A stretch of DNA of 64,000 bases from the NCBI RefSeq assembly GCF_013201665.1, contig NZ_CP053840.1, forward strand, positions 2,728,001-2,792,000, read 5' to 3'. Shown here piece after piece: positions 36,356 through 45,719 of the stretch; position 1 is the first letter of the stretch; each line of letters opens with the position of its first letter. The notes beneath the pieces are model-generated. The model ran no database searches. It was not told the origin of the DNA and saw only the letters and a program-made list of their open reading frames with translations. This DNA comes from Arcobacter venerupis (lineage in GTDB: Bacteria; Campylobacterota; Campylobacteria; Campylobacterales; Arcobacteraceae). The position numbers were made by a program, and so were the translations under genes.

Positions 36356-36389
36356 AAAAAAGATAAACTTTAAAGTTTATCTTTTTTTT
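36356..36389. terminator. Bidirectional terminator between the cytochrome gene and rsmE
   Basis: A perfect 22-base palindrome (AGATAAACTTT and its complement, 36361-36382) flanked by A-run and T-run, giving a T-tract on either strand. It serves both convergent genes. Confidence 0.9.
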
Positions 36390-37059
36390 ATAAAAGAATT
36401 TTTGAGCTAGCAGATATTATTGCTGTTTCAGAACGAAGTATTAAATTAGAATTAAATCCTACAATATTTTCACTATTAAATTTTCCTCTTTCATTTTTTG
36501 AAAAACCACCCTCACATCCAATAACTAAAGTTTTAATTTCATCTTTTTTATTATCAATACAAACTGTTGAGAAATCTAAAAAATAAACATCTTCATTCTC
36601 TTTTATAAAATTTTCTAAACCTTTAGAAATTTCAAGTTTAATAATATCAGATCTTCCACATTGAGATGAAGAATTAATTAAAATCTTTTCTAGTTTTTCG
36701 ATATTTATTTTGAAGTTTTTTTGTGAATAATCAGCATAAATAAATGTGATTTTATCAACTCCCATTTCATTTAGTGAAGTTATATACTTTTCAACTGTTT
36801 TTGGATCTACAACACACCAACCAAGATGTAATTTTTTTTCATTAATTAAAATTTTCTCTTCACTTAAAATTAAATTCAAGTTTGCTTTTTTTTTGTCAAT
36901 AGAGCTAATTTTATATAAATAAATATTATTATCTTTTAAATTTCTAAAATATATCTCATCATCAATTTTATGTCGTCTTGCTTTTATCAAATAATTATAA
37001 ACATCATCTTTAATTTCTAATATTTCTTTTCCACAAAATTCATCATAAGTAAACTGCAT
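36388..37059 (-). CDS. rsmE: 16S rRNA (uracil-1498-N3)-methyltransferase
   Basis: A 223-residue SPOUT methyltransferase. The knot region reads LVIGCEGGFSKNE near residue 176 and LILRSETAIISASS at the end; AYDYSQKN-like ADYSQKNFKINIEKLE and WCVVDPKTVEKYI are typical for RsmE. The N-terminal PUA-like part is short. Its start shares a base with the membrane protein gene upstream. Confidence 0.92.
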   Translation of the reverse strand: MQFTYDEFCGKEILEIKDDVYNYLIKARRHKIDDEIYFRNLKDNNIYLYKISSIDKKKANLNLILSEEKILINEKKLHLGWCVVDPKTVEKYITSLNEMGVDKITFIYADYSQKNFKINIEKLEKILINSSSQCGRSDIIKLEISKGLENFIKENEDVYFLDFSTVCIDNKKDEIKTLVIGCEGGFSKNERGKFNSENIVGFNSNLILRSETAIISASSKILL

Positions 37060-37463
37060 TAAAATACCTTACTTATAATATAAACAGCAATTATTACTGA
37101 TATTTCAATTGTATAAATCTTTTTTGCATAAACAAAAAATTCATTTTGTAATTCAATTTGATCATGTTTAATAACTCTCATTTTTTTGTATCTTTTTATT
37201 TCAATTACTAATAAAAATATAGAAGCAGGAATCATTAAAGCTATTGTAATACTAAAAGTTTGGGCATAAAAAGCTACTATTGTTCCTGTGTAAATTACTA
37301 TTGCATTTGTTAAATGATATAAAGGTGTCATAAATTTCAATCGTTTTGCTAAAACAATAAACTCTTTTTCTTTAGATACTGAATATAGATTAAATAACAT
37401 AATTGCTAAGAAAAAATATATTGTATAAACGTGCATCTGAACCGCACTGTGCATTAATTCCAT
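37059..37463 (-). CDS. Conserved hypothetical membrane protein
   Basis: A 134-residue protein with four predicted helices (about residues 10-28, 46-66, 72-86 and 113-132) and a basic loop (EIKRYKKMRVIKHD). The N-terminus MELMHSAVQMHVYTIYF has two His that could sit at the membrane face. I recall a similarly sized membrane protein next to rsmE in Helicobacter, which would make this a conserved pair, but no function is known. It overlaps rsmE by one base. Confidence 0.82.
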   Translation of the reverse strand: MELMHSAVQMHVYTIYFFLAIMLFNLYSVSKEKEFIVLAKRLKFMTPLYHLTNAIVIYTGTIVAFYAQTFSITIALMIPASIFLLVIEIKRYKKMRVIKHDQIELQNEFFVYAKKIYTIEISVIIAVYIISKVF

Positions 37464-37546
37464 TCTTGTTTATCTCACTTTTAAAAAATTTTGGTATTAT
37501 ATCTAACTTGTCATAAGTTTTTATTTTAACTACAAAAAGGAATAAT

Positions 37547-38770
37547 ATGGCTATTAATGTACAAACTGCTGTAGATATTATTTCAAATTTAACACTAAGT
37601 CTTAATTTTGAAATTATCCCAATAGAAAATGCTACAAGTAGAATATGTGCTCAAGATGTTTTTGCCACAAGTTTTTTACCAAAATTTAATAATTCAGCAA
37701 TGGATGGTTATGCAATAATTTATGAAGATAAAAATAGTGAATTAGAAATAATTGATATTATTTTTGCAGGTGATAATAACGATAAATTATTAGAAAAAAA
37801 TTCTTGCATAAAAATCATGACTGGTGCAAAAATTCCAGAAAATTCAACAGCTATAATTCCAAAAGAAGATATAGAAGAACTTAATGATAATAAAATAAAA
37901 ATTTTAAAAAATGTTAAAGAATTTCAACATATAAGATATATTGGTGAAGATATAAAACAAAATGAACTTTTAATAAATATTGGTGATGAAATAAATTTCT
38001 CAAAAATTGCCCTACTTGCAAGTCAAGGAATATCTCATATAAAAGTTTATAAAAAACCAAAAGTTACTATTTTTACAAGTGGTGAAGAGTTAAAACTTCA
38101 TTATGAAAAAATTGAATCTTTTCAAATTTATAATTCAAACACTCCAACATTTATTTCAAGAACTCAAGAATTAGGTTGTGATGTAACATTTATAGGCCAA
38201 GCAAAAGATACTATTGAAGCTATTAAAGAGTTAGTTAATAACTCATTAGATGCCGATTTAATAATTACTTCAGGTGGTGTTTCTGTTGGGGATGCTGATT
38301 TTACAAAAGAGGCATTTTATGAATTAGGATTTGAAACACTTTTTGATGGAATAAATGTAAAACCAGGAAAACCAACGGTTTTTGGAAAAATTAAAGATAC
38401 ATATATTTTGAATCTTCCTGGTAATCCTTTAGCATCTGCGCTTATATTTGAAATGTTTGGAAAAATATTAATTCAAAAATTTCTAGGTTCAAAAAATATT
38501 CATCAAAATTTTATACTTGGAAAAATCAAAGATACCTTTTGCACAAAAAAAGGTAAGACTACAATAATTCCAGGTTTTTTTGATGGAGAATTTTTTGAAG
38601 TTTCGCAAAAAAGGTCACCAGGAATGGTATCAATTTTAAGCTCATGTAATTCAATGATTATTATTGATGATGAAGTTGAAACTTTAAAAAAAGATAATTT
38701 AATAAAAATATTACCAATAAATTGGAAATTCTTTAGCGATATAAAAAAGGACTTTTTAACACATGAATAA
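37547..38770 (+). CDS. moeA: Molybdopterin molybdotransferase MoeA
   Basis: A 407-residue enzyme inserting molybdate into adenylated molybdopterin. Landmarks are NNSAMDGYAI near residue 50, MTGAKIPENSTAIIPKED near 92, the MoCF-binding domain TSGGVSVGDADFTKEA near 246 and LNLPGNPLASALIFEMF near 287. A TATTAT box lies at 37495-37500 and AAAAGGA precedes the ATG. It overlaps queC by 8 bases, so the two are co-transcribed though functionally unrelated. Confidence 0.95.
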   Translation: MAINVQTAVDIISNLTLSLNFEIIPIENATSRICAQDVFATSFLPKFNNSAMDGYAIIYEDKNSELEIIDIIFAGDNNDKLLEKNSCIKIMTGAKIPENSTAIIPKEDIEELNDNKIKILKNVKEFQHIRYIGEDIKQNELLINIGDEINFSKIALLASQGISHIKVYKKPKVTIFTSGEELKLHYEKIESFQIYNSNTPTFISRTQELGCDVTFIGQAKDTIEAIKELVNNSLDADLIITSGGVSVGDADFTKEAFYELGFETLFDGINVKPGKPTVFGKIKDTYILNLPGNPLASALIFEMFGKILIQKFLGSKNIHQNFILGKIKDTFCTKKGKTTIIPGFFDGEFFEVSQKRSPGMVSILSSCNSMIIIDDEVETLKKDNLIKILPINWKFFSDIKKDFLTHE

Positions 38771-39443
38771 CAAAACTAAAAAAGCAATATGCATTTTAAG
38801 TGGAGGAATGGATTCAACATTAGCTTCATACATAGCAAAAAATGATGGATATGAAATAATTGCAGTTCATTTTAATTATGGACAAAGAACACAAGACAGA
38901 GAACTAAAAGCATTTAGAGATATTTGTGAAGATTTAAAGATTTTAGAAAAATATGAAATAGATATTCCATTTTTTACACAAATTGGAGCGAGTGCTTTAA
39001 CAGATAAAAATATTGATGTACCAACAGGTGGAGTTGAAACTGGTGTTCCTATAACTTATGTTCCATTTAGAAATGGGATATTTTTATCAATAACGGCAGC
39101 AATTGCAGAAAAAGAAGGTGCAACTGCCATGTATATTGGAGTTGTTCAAGAAGATAGTTCAGGTTACCCAGATTGTACTGATTTATTTATATCAGACATG
39201 AAAAGAGCTATAAATCAAGGAACAAAAGAAGATACTCATATTGATATAAAAACTCCTTTAGTTCATCTTTCAAAAGCACAAATTGTTTTAGAAGCAAAAA
39301 AACTAAATGTTCCACTTGAACATACTTGGTCTTGTTATAAAGAAGAGGAAGAAGCATGCGGAGTTTGTGATTCTTGTAGATTAAGATTAAATGGATTTAA
39401 AATAGCAAATCAAATTGATCCAATTGCTTACAAGGCTTTATAA
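38763..39443 (+). CDS. queC: 7-cyano-7-deazaguanine synthase
   Basis: A 226-residue ATP-dependent enzyme making preQ0 from 7-carboxy-7-deazaguanine. The PP-loop SGGMDS is at residues 13-18 and HFNYGQRTQDRE follows. Four zinc cysteines close the protein (WSCYKEEEEACGVCDSCRLR). It shares one base with queD, and queE follows, so three steps of preQ0 synthesis are together. Confidence 0.97.
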   Translation: MNNKTKKAICILSGGMDSTLASYIAKNDGYEIIAVHFNYGQRTQDRELKAFRDICEDLKILEKYEIDIPFFTQIGASALTDKNIDVPTGGVETGVPITYVPFRNGIFLSITAAIAEKEGATAMYIGVVQEDSSGYPDCTDLFISDMKRAINQGTKEDTHIDIKTPLVHLSKAQIVLEAKKLNVPLEHTWSCYKEEEEACGVCDSCRLRLNGFKIANQIDPIAYKAL

Positions 39444-39976
39444 TGCATTGGAAAATATCAAAAGAGTTTGAATTTTGTTATGGACATAGAGTTTGGTCAC
39501 AAACTTTAGATGCCGAATTTTCATTGGATTCATGTTTAAAATGCAGACATTTACATGGACACCAAGGGAAAATTTTAGTTTATTTAGAAGCTCATGAATT
39601 AAAAGATGGAATGGTTACAGACTTTAAACATCTAAATTGGTTTAAACAATTTATTGATGATGTATTAGATCATAAATTTATTTTAGATTTAAATGATCCT
39701 TTATTTTCAACACTACTTCCAAAAATAGAAAAATCAGAATTAATAAAATTTGATGAAAACTTCTATTTAGTAGATTTAACAAAATTTAAAGATGAAGAAA
39801 ATCACATTAAAGAGCTTTATGAGGGTTATGTAATTGTAGATTTTGTACCAACAAGTGAGAATCTTTCAGCTTGGTTTTTAAAAATTGTTCAAAAAAAGAT
39901 GGATAAATTAAATATAAAAGTTTCCCATGTGGAATTTTTAGAAACACCGAAAAGTAAAAGTACCTTTTATGCTTGA
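39443..39976 (+). CDS. queD: 6-carboxy-5,6,7,8-tetrahydropterin synthase
   Basis: A 177-residue QueD/PTPS-family enzyme. Zinc ligands His15 (CYGHRVW), His38 and His40 (RHLHGHQG) and the catalytic Cys34 (CxxxHxH) are visible; MVTDFKHLNW and the C-terminal EFLETPKSKSTFYA are typical. It is longer than E. coli QueD (about 120 residues), with an insert near residues 95-130. It overlaps queE by 8 bases. Confidence 0.94.
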   Translation: MHWKISKEFEFCYGHRVWSQTLDAEFSLDSCLKCRHLHGHQGKILVYLEAHELKDGMVTDFKHLNWFKQFIDDVLDHKFILDLNDPLFSTLLPKIEKSELIKFDENFYLVDLTKFKDEENHIKELYEGYVIVDFVPTSENLSAWFLKIVQKKMDKLNIKVSHVEFLETPKSKSTFYA

Positions 39977-40733
39977 GATAAATGAAATCTTTGGACCAAC
40001 AATTCAAGGTGAAGGAAAACTTGTAGGAACTCCTTCAATTTTTATTAGATTTGGAAAATGTAATTTCAAGTGTGAAGGATTTCAAGTTGAGTATGAAACT
40101 CCAAGTGGAATAAAAAAATGTGCTTGTGATTCATATTACGCTGTTGATACAGAGTTTAAAGATACTTGGACAAAATATAAATCTTATGAAGAGATTGTAA
40201 GTGAAGTAAATGAATTATTATCAAAATATCCAAACAATTATAAAATCGATATTGTAATAACTGGTGGAGAACCTTTATTATATTGGAATAAAATTGAGTT
40301 TCAAAAACTAATAAAACATTACATAAATGATGGTCATAAAGTTACAATTGAAACAAATGCTTCACTAAACTTAAACTTTGAATTTGACTATCAAAAAGAG
40401 ATTTTATTTTCAATGAGTGTAAAATTAAGTAATTCATTAGAGCCTTTAAAAAAGCGAATAAATAAAGAAACTCTTACAAAAATATTAACAAATACAAAAA
40501 AATCATATTTGAAATTTGTTATTGGAAAAGATTTTTTACAAGATGCAAATAAAGAAATTCATGCAATTTTAGAAGATATTCCAAAGTGTGAAGTATATTT
40601 AATGCCACTTGGTGATACAGCAGATGAGATAAATAAAAATTGTGAAGATGTGATAAATATGGCAATAGAAAATGGTTTTAGATATTGTGATAGATTACAT
40701 ATTAGAGTGTGGAATAATAAAAGAGGCGTTTAA
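39969..40733 (+). CDS. queE: 7-carboxy-7-deazaguanine synthase (radical SAM)
   Basis: A 254-residue radical-SAM enzyme rearranging carboxytetrahydropterin to CDG. EIFGPTIQGEGKLVGTPSIF starts it, and VITGGEPLLYWN near residue 98 is the SAM-binding GGE motif. The cluster cysteines are unusual: Cys31 and Cys35 fit CxxxC, but residue 38, where CxxxCxxC expects the third, is Phe. Cys51 and Cys53 after a 15-residue insert are the candidates. Last of queCDE. Confidence 0.93.
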   Translation: MLEINEIFGPTIQGEGKLVGTPSIFIRFGKCNFKCEGFQVEYETPSGIKKCACDSYYAVDTEFKDTWTKYKSYEEIVSEVNELLSKYPNNYKIDIVITGGEPLLYWNKIEFQKLIKHYINDGHKVTIETNASLNLNFEFDYQKEILFSMSVKLSNSLEPLKKRINKETLTKILTNTKKSYLKFVIGKDFLQDANKEIHAILEDIPKCEVYLMPLGDTADEINKNCEDVINMAIENGFRYCDRLHIRVWNNKRGV

Positions 40734-40764
40734 CACTCAAATATATTATTTATAAAAGTGTTGA

Positions 40765-40770
40765 TATAAT
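40765..40770 (+). promoter_or_regulatory. Probable -10 element of fabG
   Basis: TATAAT 32 bases before the fabG ATG, directly downstream of an AACACT/AGTGTT inverted repeat (40732-40762) that follows queE. Confidence 0.5.
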
Positions 40771-40802
40771 AAACAATTAATGTAAAATTAAAAAGGATTA
40801 AA

Positions 40803-41546
40803 ATGAAATTTACAGGTTCTAATGTATTAGTTACAGGTGCAAGTAGAGGAATTGGTGCACAAATTGCAAAAACTCTTGCAGGTTTTGGACTAAAAGTTTG
40901 GATAAATTATAGAAGTGGCGCTGAAGCTGCTGAAGCTATAAAAGAAGAGATTGAAAAAGCAGGAGGAATTGCTGCAATTATAAAAGCTGATGTAACAAAT
41001 GAAGATGAATTTGCAAATGCAGTTAAAACAATAGTTGATGCTGATGGTGAATTATCTTATTTAGTTAATAATGCTGGAATTACAAAAGATAAATTAGCTT
41101 TAAGAATGAGTGTTGCAGATTTTAATGATGTAATTAGTGCAAACTTAACATCTGGATTTATAGGTTGTAAAGAAGCTTTAAAAGTAATGAGTAAAAAAAG
41201 ATTTGGTTCAGTTGTTAATATCTCTTCAATTGTTGGAGAAATGGGAAATGCTGGTCAAACTAACTATTCAGCTTCAAAAGGTGGCTTAAATGCAATGACA
41301 AAATCATTTGCAAAAGAAGCAGCTTCAAGAGGAATTAGATATAACGCAGTTACACCTGGATTTATTCAAACAGATATGACACATGAATTAAAAGATGAAG
41401 TAAAAGCTGAATATGAGAAAAATATTCCTCTTTCAAGATTCGGTCAACCCTCAGAAATAGCTGATGCAGTAGCATTTTTATTAAGTGATCATGCTTCATA
41501 TATTACAGGTGAAATATTAAAAGTTAACGGTGGATTATACGTTTAA
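40803..41546 (+). CDS. fabG: 3-oxoacyl-ACP reductase
   Basis: A 247-residue short-chain dehydrogenase reducing beta-ketoacyl-ACP with NADPH. The cofactor loop is VTGASRGIGAQIAK near residue 10, NNAGITKDKLALRM near 90, catalytic Ser and Tyr-x3-Lys in NISSIVGEMG and NYSASKGGL, and the tail SYITGEILKVNGGLYV. It opens the fabG-acpP-fabF-accA cluster of fatty-acid synthesis. Confidence 0.96.
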   Translation: MKFTGSNVLVTGASRGIGAQIAKTLAGFGLKVWINYRSGAEAAEAIKEEIEKAGGIAAIIKADVTNEDEFANAVKTIVDADGELSYLVNNAGITKDKLALRMSVADFNDVISANLTSGFIGCKEALKVMSKKRFGSVVNISSIVGEMGNAGQTNYSASKGGLNAMTKSFAKEAASRGIRYNAVTPGFIQTDMTHELKDEVKAEYEKNIPLSRFGQPSEIADAVAFLLSDHASYITGEILKVNGGLYV

Positions 41547-41577
41547 TATTTTTAATTAAACTTCAAATATTTAATTT

Positions 41578-41601
41578 AAAAGAGTTTTTAAAAACTTTTT
41601 T
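41578..41601 (+). terminator. Hairpin between fabG and acpP
   Basis: AGTTTTTAAAAACT is palindromic, and the flanks extend it to a 12-bp stem with one G-T pair (AAAAG with TTTTT), ending in T residues just before the acpP -10. Confidence 0.5.
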
Positions 41602-41603
41602 GT

Positions 41604-41609
41604 TATAAT
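41604..41609 (+). promoter_or_regulatory. Probable -10 element of acpP
   Basis: TATAAT 30 bases before the acpP ATG, immediately downstream of the hairpin; an AAAAGGA site follows. Confidence 0.5.
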
Positions 41610-41638
41610 ACGTAAATAATTTTATAAAAGGAATAAGT

Positions 41639-41869
41639 ATGGCATTATTAGATGATGTAAAAGAAGTTGTTATTGAGCAATTAGATTGCGATCCAGCAGA
41701 AGTAAAAGAAGATTCAAAATTTATTGAAGATTTAGGTGCTGACTCTTTAGATGTTGTTGAATTAGTTATGGCATTAGAAGAAAAATTTGACATCGAAATC
41801 CCTGATGAAGATGCTGAAAAAATCTTAACTGTTGCTGACGCTATAAATTACATCGAAAATAACGCGTAA
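41639..41869 (+). CDS. acpP: Acyl carrier protein
   Basis: A 76-residue acidic four-helix carrier. The phosphopantetheine serine is Ser36 in [14 protein letters not shown], followed by [16 protein letters not shown]. Carries acyl chains for the neighbouring FabG and FabF. It probably has its own promoter and terminator, consistent with the high expression expected of ACP. Confidence 0.98.
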   Translation: MALLDDVKEVVIEQLDCDPAEVKEDSKFIEDLGADSLDVVELVMALEEKFDIEIPDEDAEKILTVADAINYIENNA

Positions 41870-41882
41870 TTTATACGCTATT

Positions 41883-41909
41883 TAAATAGAAGATTAATTC
41901 TTCTATTTA
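41883..41909 (+). terminator. Terminator hairpin after acpP
   Basis: AAATAGAAGA pairs with TCTTCTATTT around TTAAT (11 bp with the outer T-A pair), followed by T-rich sequence, 14 bases after the acpP stop. Confidence 0.65.
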
Positions 41910-41980
41910 TATTTAAACTATTGAGTTTTTTTATAAAAAAATTGAATAATTCAAATAATAAAAACATGGAGCATATTTAA

Positions 41981-43237
41981 ATGAGAAGAGTTGTTGTAAC
42001 GGGTATTGGTACTATTAATTCTACAGGACATAATGTAAAAGATTCTTTCAAAGCTGTTGTAGATGGTGTTTGTGGTATTGACACAATTACACTATTTGAT
42101 GCAAGTGAATTTTCTGTAAAAATTGCTGGTGAAGTAAAAGATTTCGATCCTACAACTGTTATGGACAAAAAAGAAGTAAAAAAAGCTGATAGATTTATTC
42201 AATTAGGTATAAAAGCTGCTCTTGAAGCTATGATTGATTCTGGTTATGTAACACAAGAAAATAAAAAAGTTGATGCTTCTATTGCAGATAGATTTGGAAT
42301 GATTTCTGGTTCTGGAATTGGTGGTTTATCAACGATTGAAAGAAATTCTGTTGTTTGCGAAACAAAAGGTTCAAGAAAAGTTTCACCTTTCTTTATTCCA
42401 TCATCACTTGCTAATATGTTAAGTGGATTTATTTCTATTGAACATAATTTAAGAGGTCCATCATTGGCACATGTTACTGCTTGTGCTGCTTCAACACATG
42501 CTTTAAATGATGCTGTAAAAACTATAATGATTGGTGGAGCAGATAGAGTTTTAGTAGTAGGTGCAGAAAGTGCAATTTGTGGTGCAGGAGTTGCAGGATT
42601 TGCAGCGATGAAAGCATTATCGACAAGAAATGATGAGCCTAAAAAATCGTCTAGACCATTTGATATTGATAGAGATGGTTTTGTAATGGGAGAAGGTGCT
42701 GGAGCACTAGTTGTTGAAGATTTAGAAATAGCACTAGCACGTGGTGCTAAAATTTATGCTGAAATTATTGGATTCGGAGAATCAGGCGATGCTAATCACA
42801 TCACTTCACCTGTTATGGATGGTCCGTTAAGAGCTATGAAAGCAGCATTTGAAATGGCAAAAAGCATTACTGGAGAATATCCAAAAATTGATTATATTAA
42901 TGCACATGGAACATCAACTCCTGTTGGTGATAAAAATGAAACAGCAGCAATTAAAGCACTATTTGATGGAAAAGATATACCATTAGTTTCTTCAACTAAA
43001 GGTCAAATTGGACATTGTTTAGGAGCAGCAGGAGCTATTGAAGCTATTTTTACTATCAAGGCTCTTGAAGAGGGAATTATTCCTCCAACTATTAATATAG
43101 ATAATCAAGACCCAGAATGTGATTTAGATTATGTTGCAAATGTTGCAAGAAAAGCAAATTTAACTACTGTTATGAGTAATAATTTTGGTTTTGGTGGAAC
43201 TAATGGTTCTGTAATATTTAGAAAATATGAAAAATAA
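41981..43237 (+). CDS. fabF: 3-oxoacyl-ACP synthase II
   Basis: A 418-residue condensing enzyme for fatty-acid elongation. The nucleophile Cys is in HVTACAASTHALNDA near residue 167, and the catalytic histidines are in NAHGTSTPVGD and GQIGHCLGAAGAIE. The C-terminus is SNNFGFGGTNGSVIFR. A GGAGCA site lies before the ATG. A strong terminator follows. Confidence 0.97.
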   Translation: MRRVVVTGIGTINSTGHNVKDSFKAVVDGVCGIDTITLFDASEFSVKIAGEVKDFDPTTVMDKKEVKKADRFIQLGIKAALEAMIDSGYVTQENKKVDASIADRFGMISGSGIGGLSTIERNSVVCETKGSRKVSPFFIPSSLANMLSGFISIEHNLRGPSLAHVTACAASTHALNDAVKTIMIGGADRVLVVGAESAICGAGVAGFAAMKALSTRNDEPKKSSRPFDIDRDGFVMGEGAGALVVEDLEIALARGAKIYAEIIGFGESGDANHITSPVMDGPLRAMKAAFEMAKSITGEYPKIDYINAHGTSTPVGDKNETAAIKALFDGKDIPLVSSTKGQIGHCLGAAGAIEAIFTIKALEEGIIPPTINIDNQDPECDLDYVANVARKANLTTVMSNNFGFGGTNGSVIFRKYEK

Positions 43238-43262
43238 TTTAAAATAAAACCTAACTATAAAG

Positions 43263-43291
43263 GAGATAATTTTTATTATCTCTTTTTTTTT
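43263..43291 (+). terminator. Intrinsic terminator between fabF and accA
   Basis: GAGATAAT-TTTT-ATTATCTC followed by a run of about ten T residues: a clear Rho-independent terminator 26 bases after the fabF stop. Confidence 0.92.
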
Positions 43292-43304
43292 TAAAGGGAA
43301 AAAA

Positions 43305-44243
43305 TTGGCAGCTTACCTAGAATTCGAAGATAAAATCAAAAAAATTGAAGATGATATAATAATAGCTAAAACAAAAGCAGATGAACATGCTGTTGATATT
43401 TTAGAAAAAAAATTAGAAAAAGAAGTTGAAAAAACTTTCAAAAACTTAAGTGATTATCAAAAACTACAACTTGCACGACATCCAGATAGACCTTATTCAC
43501 TAGACTATATAAATGGTTTACTAACAAATGCTTATGAAATTCATGGGGATAGACACTATGTAGATGACCATGCAATTGTATGTTATCTGGGATATATTAA
43601 TGATCAAAAAGTATTAGTAATTGGTGAACAAAAAGGAAGAGGAACTAAAGATAAACTTTTCAGAAATTTCGGGATGCCAAATCCTGAAGGTTATAGAAAA
43701 GCATTAAGAGCAGCTAAAATGGCTGAGAAATTTCAAATTCCTATACTCATGTTAGTTGATACTCCGGGTGCATATCCAGGAATTGGAGCAGAAGAAAGAA
43801 GTCAAAGTGAAGCGATTGCAAGAAATTTATATGAATTTGCTGACTTAACAACTCCAACTGTTTCTGTTGTAATTGGAGAAGGTGGTTCAGGTGGTGCATT
43901 AGCAATTTCAGTTGCTGATAAACTAGCTATGATGAGATATTCTGTTTATGCTGTTATCTCACCAGAGGGATGTAGTGCTATATTGTGGAATGATCCTTCA
44001 AAAGTTGAAACTGCTGCAAATGCATTAAAAATTACAGCTGAAAACTTAAAAGAATTAAATTTGATTGATGATGTAATAAATGAACCATTAATTGGTGCAC
44101 ATAGAAAAAAAGAAGAGGCTATTCTAGCTTTAAAAGAGTATTTTTTAAACTCTTTAACTGAGTTAAAAAAATTAACTCCTGAAGAAAGATCTAATAAAAA
44201 ATATGAAAAAATTATGAACTTAGGTTCTTTTTTAGAAAAATAA
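43305..44243 (+). CDS. accA: Acetyl-CoA carboxylase carboxyltransferase subunit alpha
   Basis: A 312-residue subunit transferring CO2 from carboxybiotin to acetyl-CoA with AccD. Landmarks: an N-terminal coiled helix, [13 protein letters not shown] near residue 57, [53 protein letters not shown] and [16 protein letters not shown]. The start is TTG behind AAAGGGAA. It follows the fabF terminator closely, so it either relies on readthrough or has a hidden promoter. Confidence 0.96.
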   Translation: MAAYLEFEDKIKKIEDDIIIAKTKADEHAVDILEKKLEKEVEKTFKNLSDYQKLQLARHPDRPYSLDYINGLLTNAYEIHGDRHYVDDHAIVCYLGYINDQKVLVIGEQKGRGTKDKLFRNFGMPNPEGYRKALRAAKMAEKFQIPILMLVDTPGAYPGIGAEERSQSEAIARNLYEFADLTTPTVSVVIGEGGSGGALAISVADKLAMMRYSVYAVISPEGCSAILWNDPSKVETAANALKITAENLKELNLIDDVINEPLIGAHRKKEEAILALKEYFLNSLTELKKLTPEERSNKKYEKIMNLGSFLEK

Positions 44244-44249
44244 TCTCAA

Positions 44250-44273
44250 AGATAAGAAGTAAACTTCTTATCT
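44250..44273. terminator. Bidirectional hairpin between accA and the HIT gene
   Basis: AGATAAGAAG and CTTCTTATCT form a perfect 10-bp stem around TAAA. It overlaps the last codons of the convergent HIT gene (stop at 44270-44268). Confidence 0.6.
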
Positions 44274-44597
44274 AACTAATCTACCAACTGGTTCCCCACC
44301 AATTAAGTGAAAATGTAAATGATGAACCTCTTGTCCACCATGATCTCCAATATTTGTAATCAATCTATAGCCACTTTGTTTTATATCTAATTTAGCTGCA
44401 ACTTTTTGAATAAAAGTAGTCATATCAGCCATAATATTTGAAGGTACTACATCAAAAGAGTCATAATGTTCTTTTGGAATAATTAAAACATGAATTTTTC
44501 TAGTAGGATTAATATCGTTAAATGCTAAAAAATTTTCATCTTCTAAAATAGTTTGATTTGGTATCTCACCTTTTACAATCTTACAGAATATACACAT
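44268..44597 (-). CDS. HIT-family (histidine triad) hydrolase
   Basis: A 109-residue Hint-type purine nucleoside phosphoramidase. It begins CIFCKIVKGEIPNQTILED, contains TRKIHVLIIPKEHYDSF, and closes with the triad QEVHHLHFHLIGG, where His-x-His-x-His holds the catalytic residues. The short length and the zinc-type CxxC at the start are usual for Hint. A divergent promoter region separates it from pheS. Confidence 0.94.
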   Translation of the reverse strand: MCIFCKIVKGEIPNQTILEDENFLAFNDINPTRKIHVLIIPKEHYDSFDVVPSNIMADMTTFIQKVAAKLDIKQSGYRLITNIGDHGGQEVHHLHFHLIGGEPVGRLVR

Positions 44598-44626
44598 TAT
44601 TTTTCCTTGAAATTAAATAGTAAAAT

Positions 44627-44662
44627 ATTATAACCAAACTCTAATAAATCTTTAAGTATAAT
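44627..44662. promoter_or_regulatory. Divergent promoter region of the HIT gene and pheS
   Basis: TATAAT on the minus strand (44632-44627) faces the HIT gene, and TATAAT at 44657-44662 faces pheS, leaving a leader of about 60 bases. I saw no PheM-like leader peptide or attenuator in it. Confidence 0.45.
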
Positions 44663-44726
44663 CCCAAAAATACAGATACGAATAATTTAAATCCAAGATA
44701 ATTATTTACAAATTAGGGAGAAAAAA

Positions 44727-45719
44727 GTGACACAGTGGATTGAAAAAATAACCAATGCAGCTTCACTTGAAGAATTAGAAAATCTTAGAATTGATACTTT
44801 AGGTAAAAAAGGTATTTTAACTTTAGAATTTGCTAAAATGAAAAGTGTTCCAAATGAAGAAAAAAAAGCATTTGCAGAAAATTTAAATAAACAAAAAGAA
44901 TTAGTTACTAATGCTTTAGAATCAAAAAAAGTAATTTTAGAAAAAGAGGCTTTAAATAAGAAGCTAGAAAATGAAAAAATTGATGTAACAAGATTTAACA
45001 ATGAACTAACTTGTGGAGCTACTCATCCAGTGGTTGAAACAATGGATAGAATAATTACATATTTTCAAAATTTAAATTTTGCTGTTGAAGAGGGTCCTTT
45101 AGTAGAAGACGATTTTCATAACTTTGAAGCACTAAATCTTCCTAAATATCATCCAGCTCGTGATATGCAAGATACATTTTATAATAAAGATTATACATTA
45201 CTAAGAACTCACACATCTCCTGTTCAAATTAGAACTATGCTTAGTCAAAAAACTCCAATTAGAATGATAGCACCAGGAACAGTATTTAGAAGAGATTTTG
45301 ATATTACTCACACTCCTATGTTTCATCAAATTGAAGCATTAGTTGTTGATGAAGCAGATAAAGTTTCATTTGCAAATTTAAAACATGTTTTAGTTGAATT
45401 TTTACACCATATGTTTGGTGATGTTGAAGTAAGATTTAGACCTTCATTTTTCCCATTCACAGAACCATCAGCCGAAGTTGACATATCATGTGTATTTTGC
45501 AAAGGTGAGGGATGTAGAGTTTGTTCACAAACAGGATGGCTTGAAGTTTTAGGTTGTGGTGTTGTAGATCAAAATGTATTTAAAGCAGTTGGCTATGAAA
45601 ATAAATCTGGATATGCTTTTGGATTAGGTGTTGAGCGATTTGCAATGCTAATTCATAATATTGGAGATTTAAGATCACTATTTGAAAGTGATACAAGACT
45701 ATTAGGACAATTCAAATGA
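44727..45719 (+). CDS. pheS: Phenylalanyl-tRNA synthetase alpha subunit
   Basis: A 330-residue class-II catalytic subunit charging tRNA-Phe as an alpha2beta2 enzyme. An N-terminal coiled coil is followed by [27 protein letters not shown] near residue 165, [19 protein letters not shown] (motif 2) and the motif-3 end [18 protein letters not shown] start behind AGGGAG, 6 bases apart. Four-base overlap with pheT. Confidence 0.97.
   Translation: MTQWIEKITNAASLEELENLRIDTLGKKGILTLEFAKMKSVPNEEKKAFAENLNKQKELVTNALESKKVILEKEALNKKLENEKIDVTRFNNELTCGATHPVVETMDRIITYFQNLNFAVEEGPLVEDDFHNFEALNLPKYHPARDMQDTFYNKDYTLLRTHTSPVQIRTMLSQKTPIRMIAPGTVFRRDFDITHTPMFHQIEALVVDEADKVSFANLKHVLVEFLHHMFGDVEVRFRPSFFPFTEPSAEVDISCVFCKGEGCRVCSQTGWLEVLGCGVVDQNVFKAVGYENKSGYAFGLGVERFAMLIHNIGDLRSLFESDTRLLGQFK

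Noticed and set aside
41977-42168. Open frames antisense to fabF, infB, aroA, efp and other genes
   Set aside because: They lie wholly inside well-recognised genes, have no family resemblance and no ribosome binding sites; they are frame shadows.
44663-44726. Possible leader-peptide attenuator before pheS
   Set aside because: No short frame with a phenylalanine run and no terminator hairpin in the leader.
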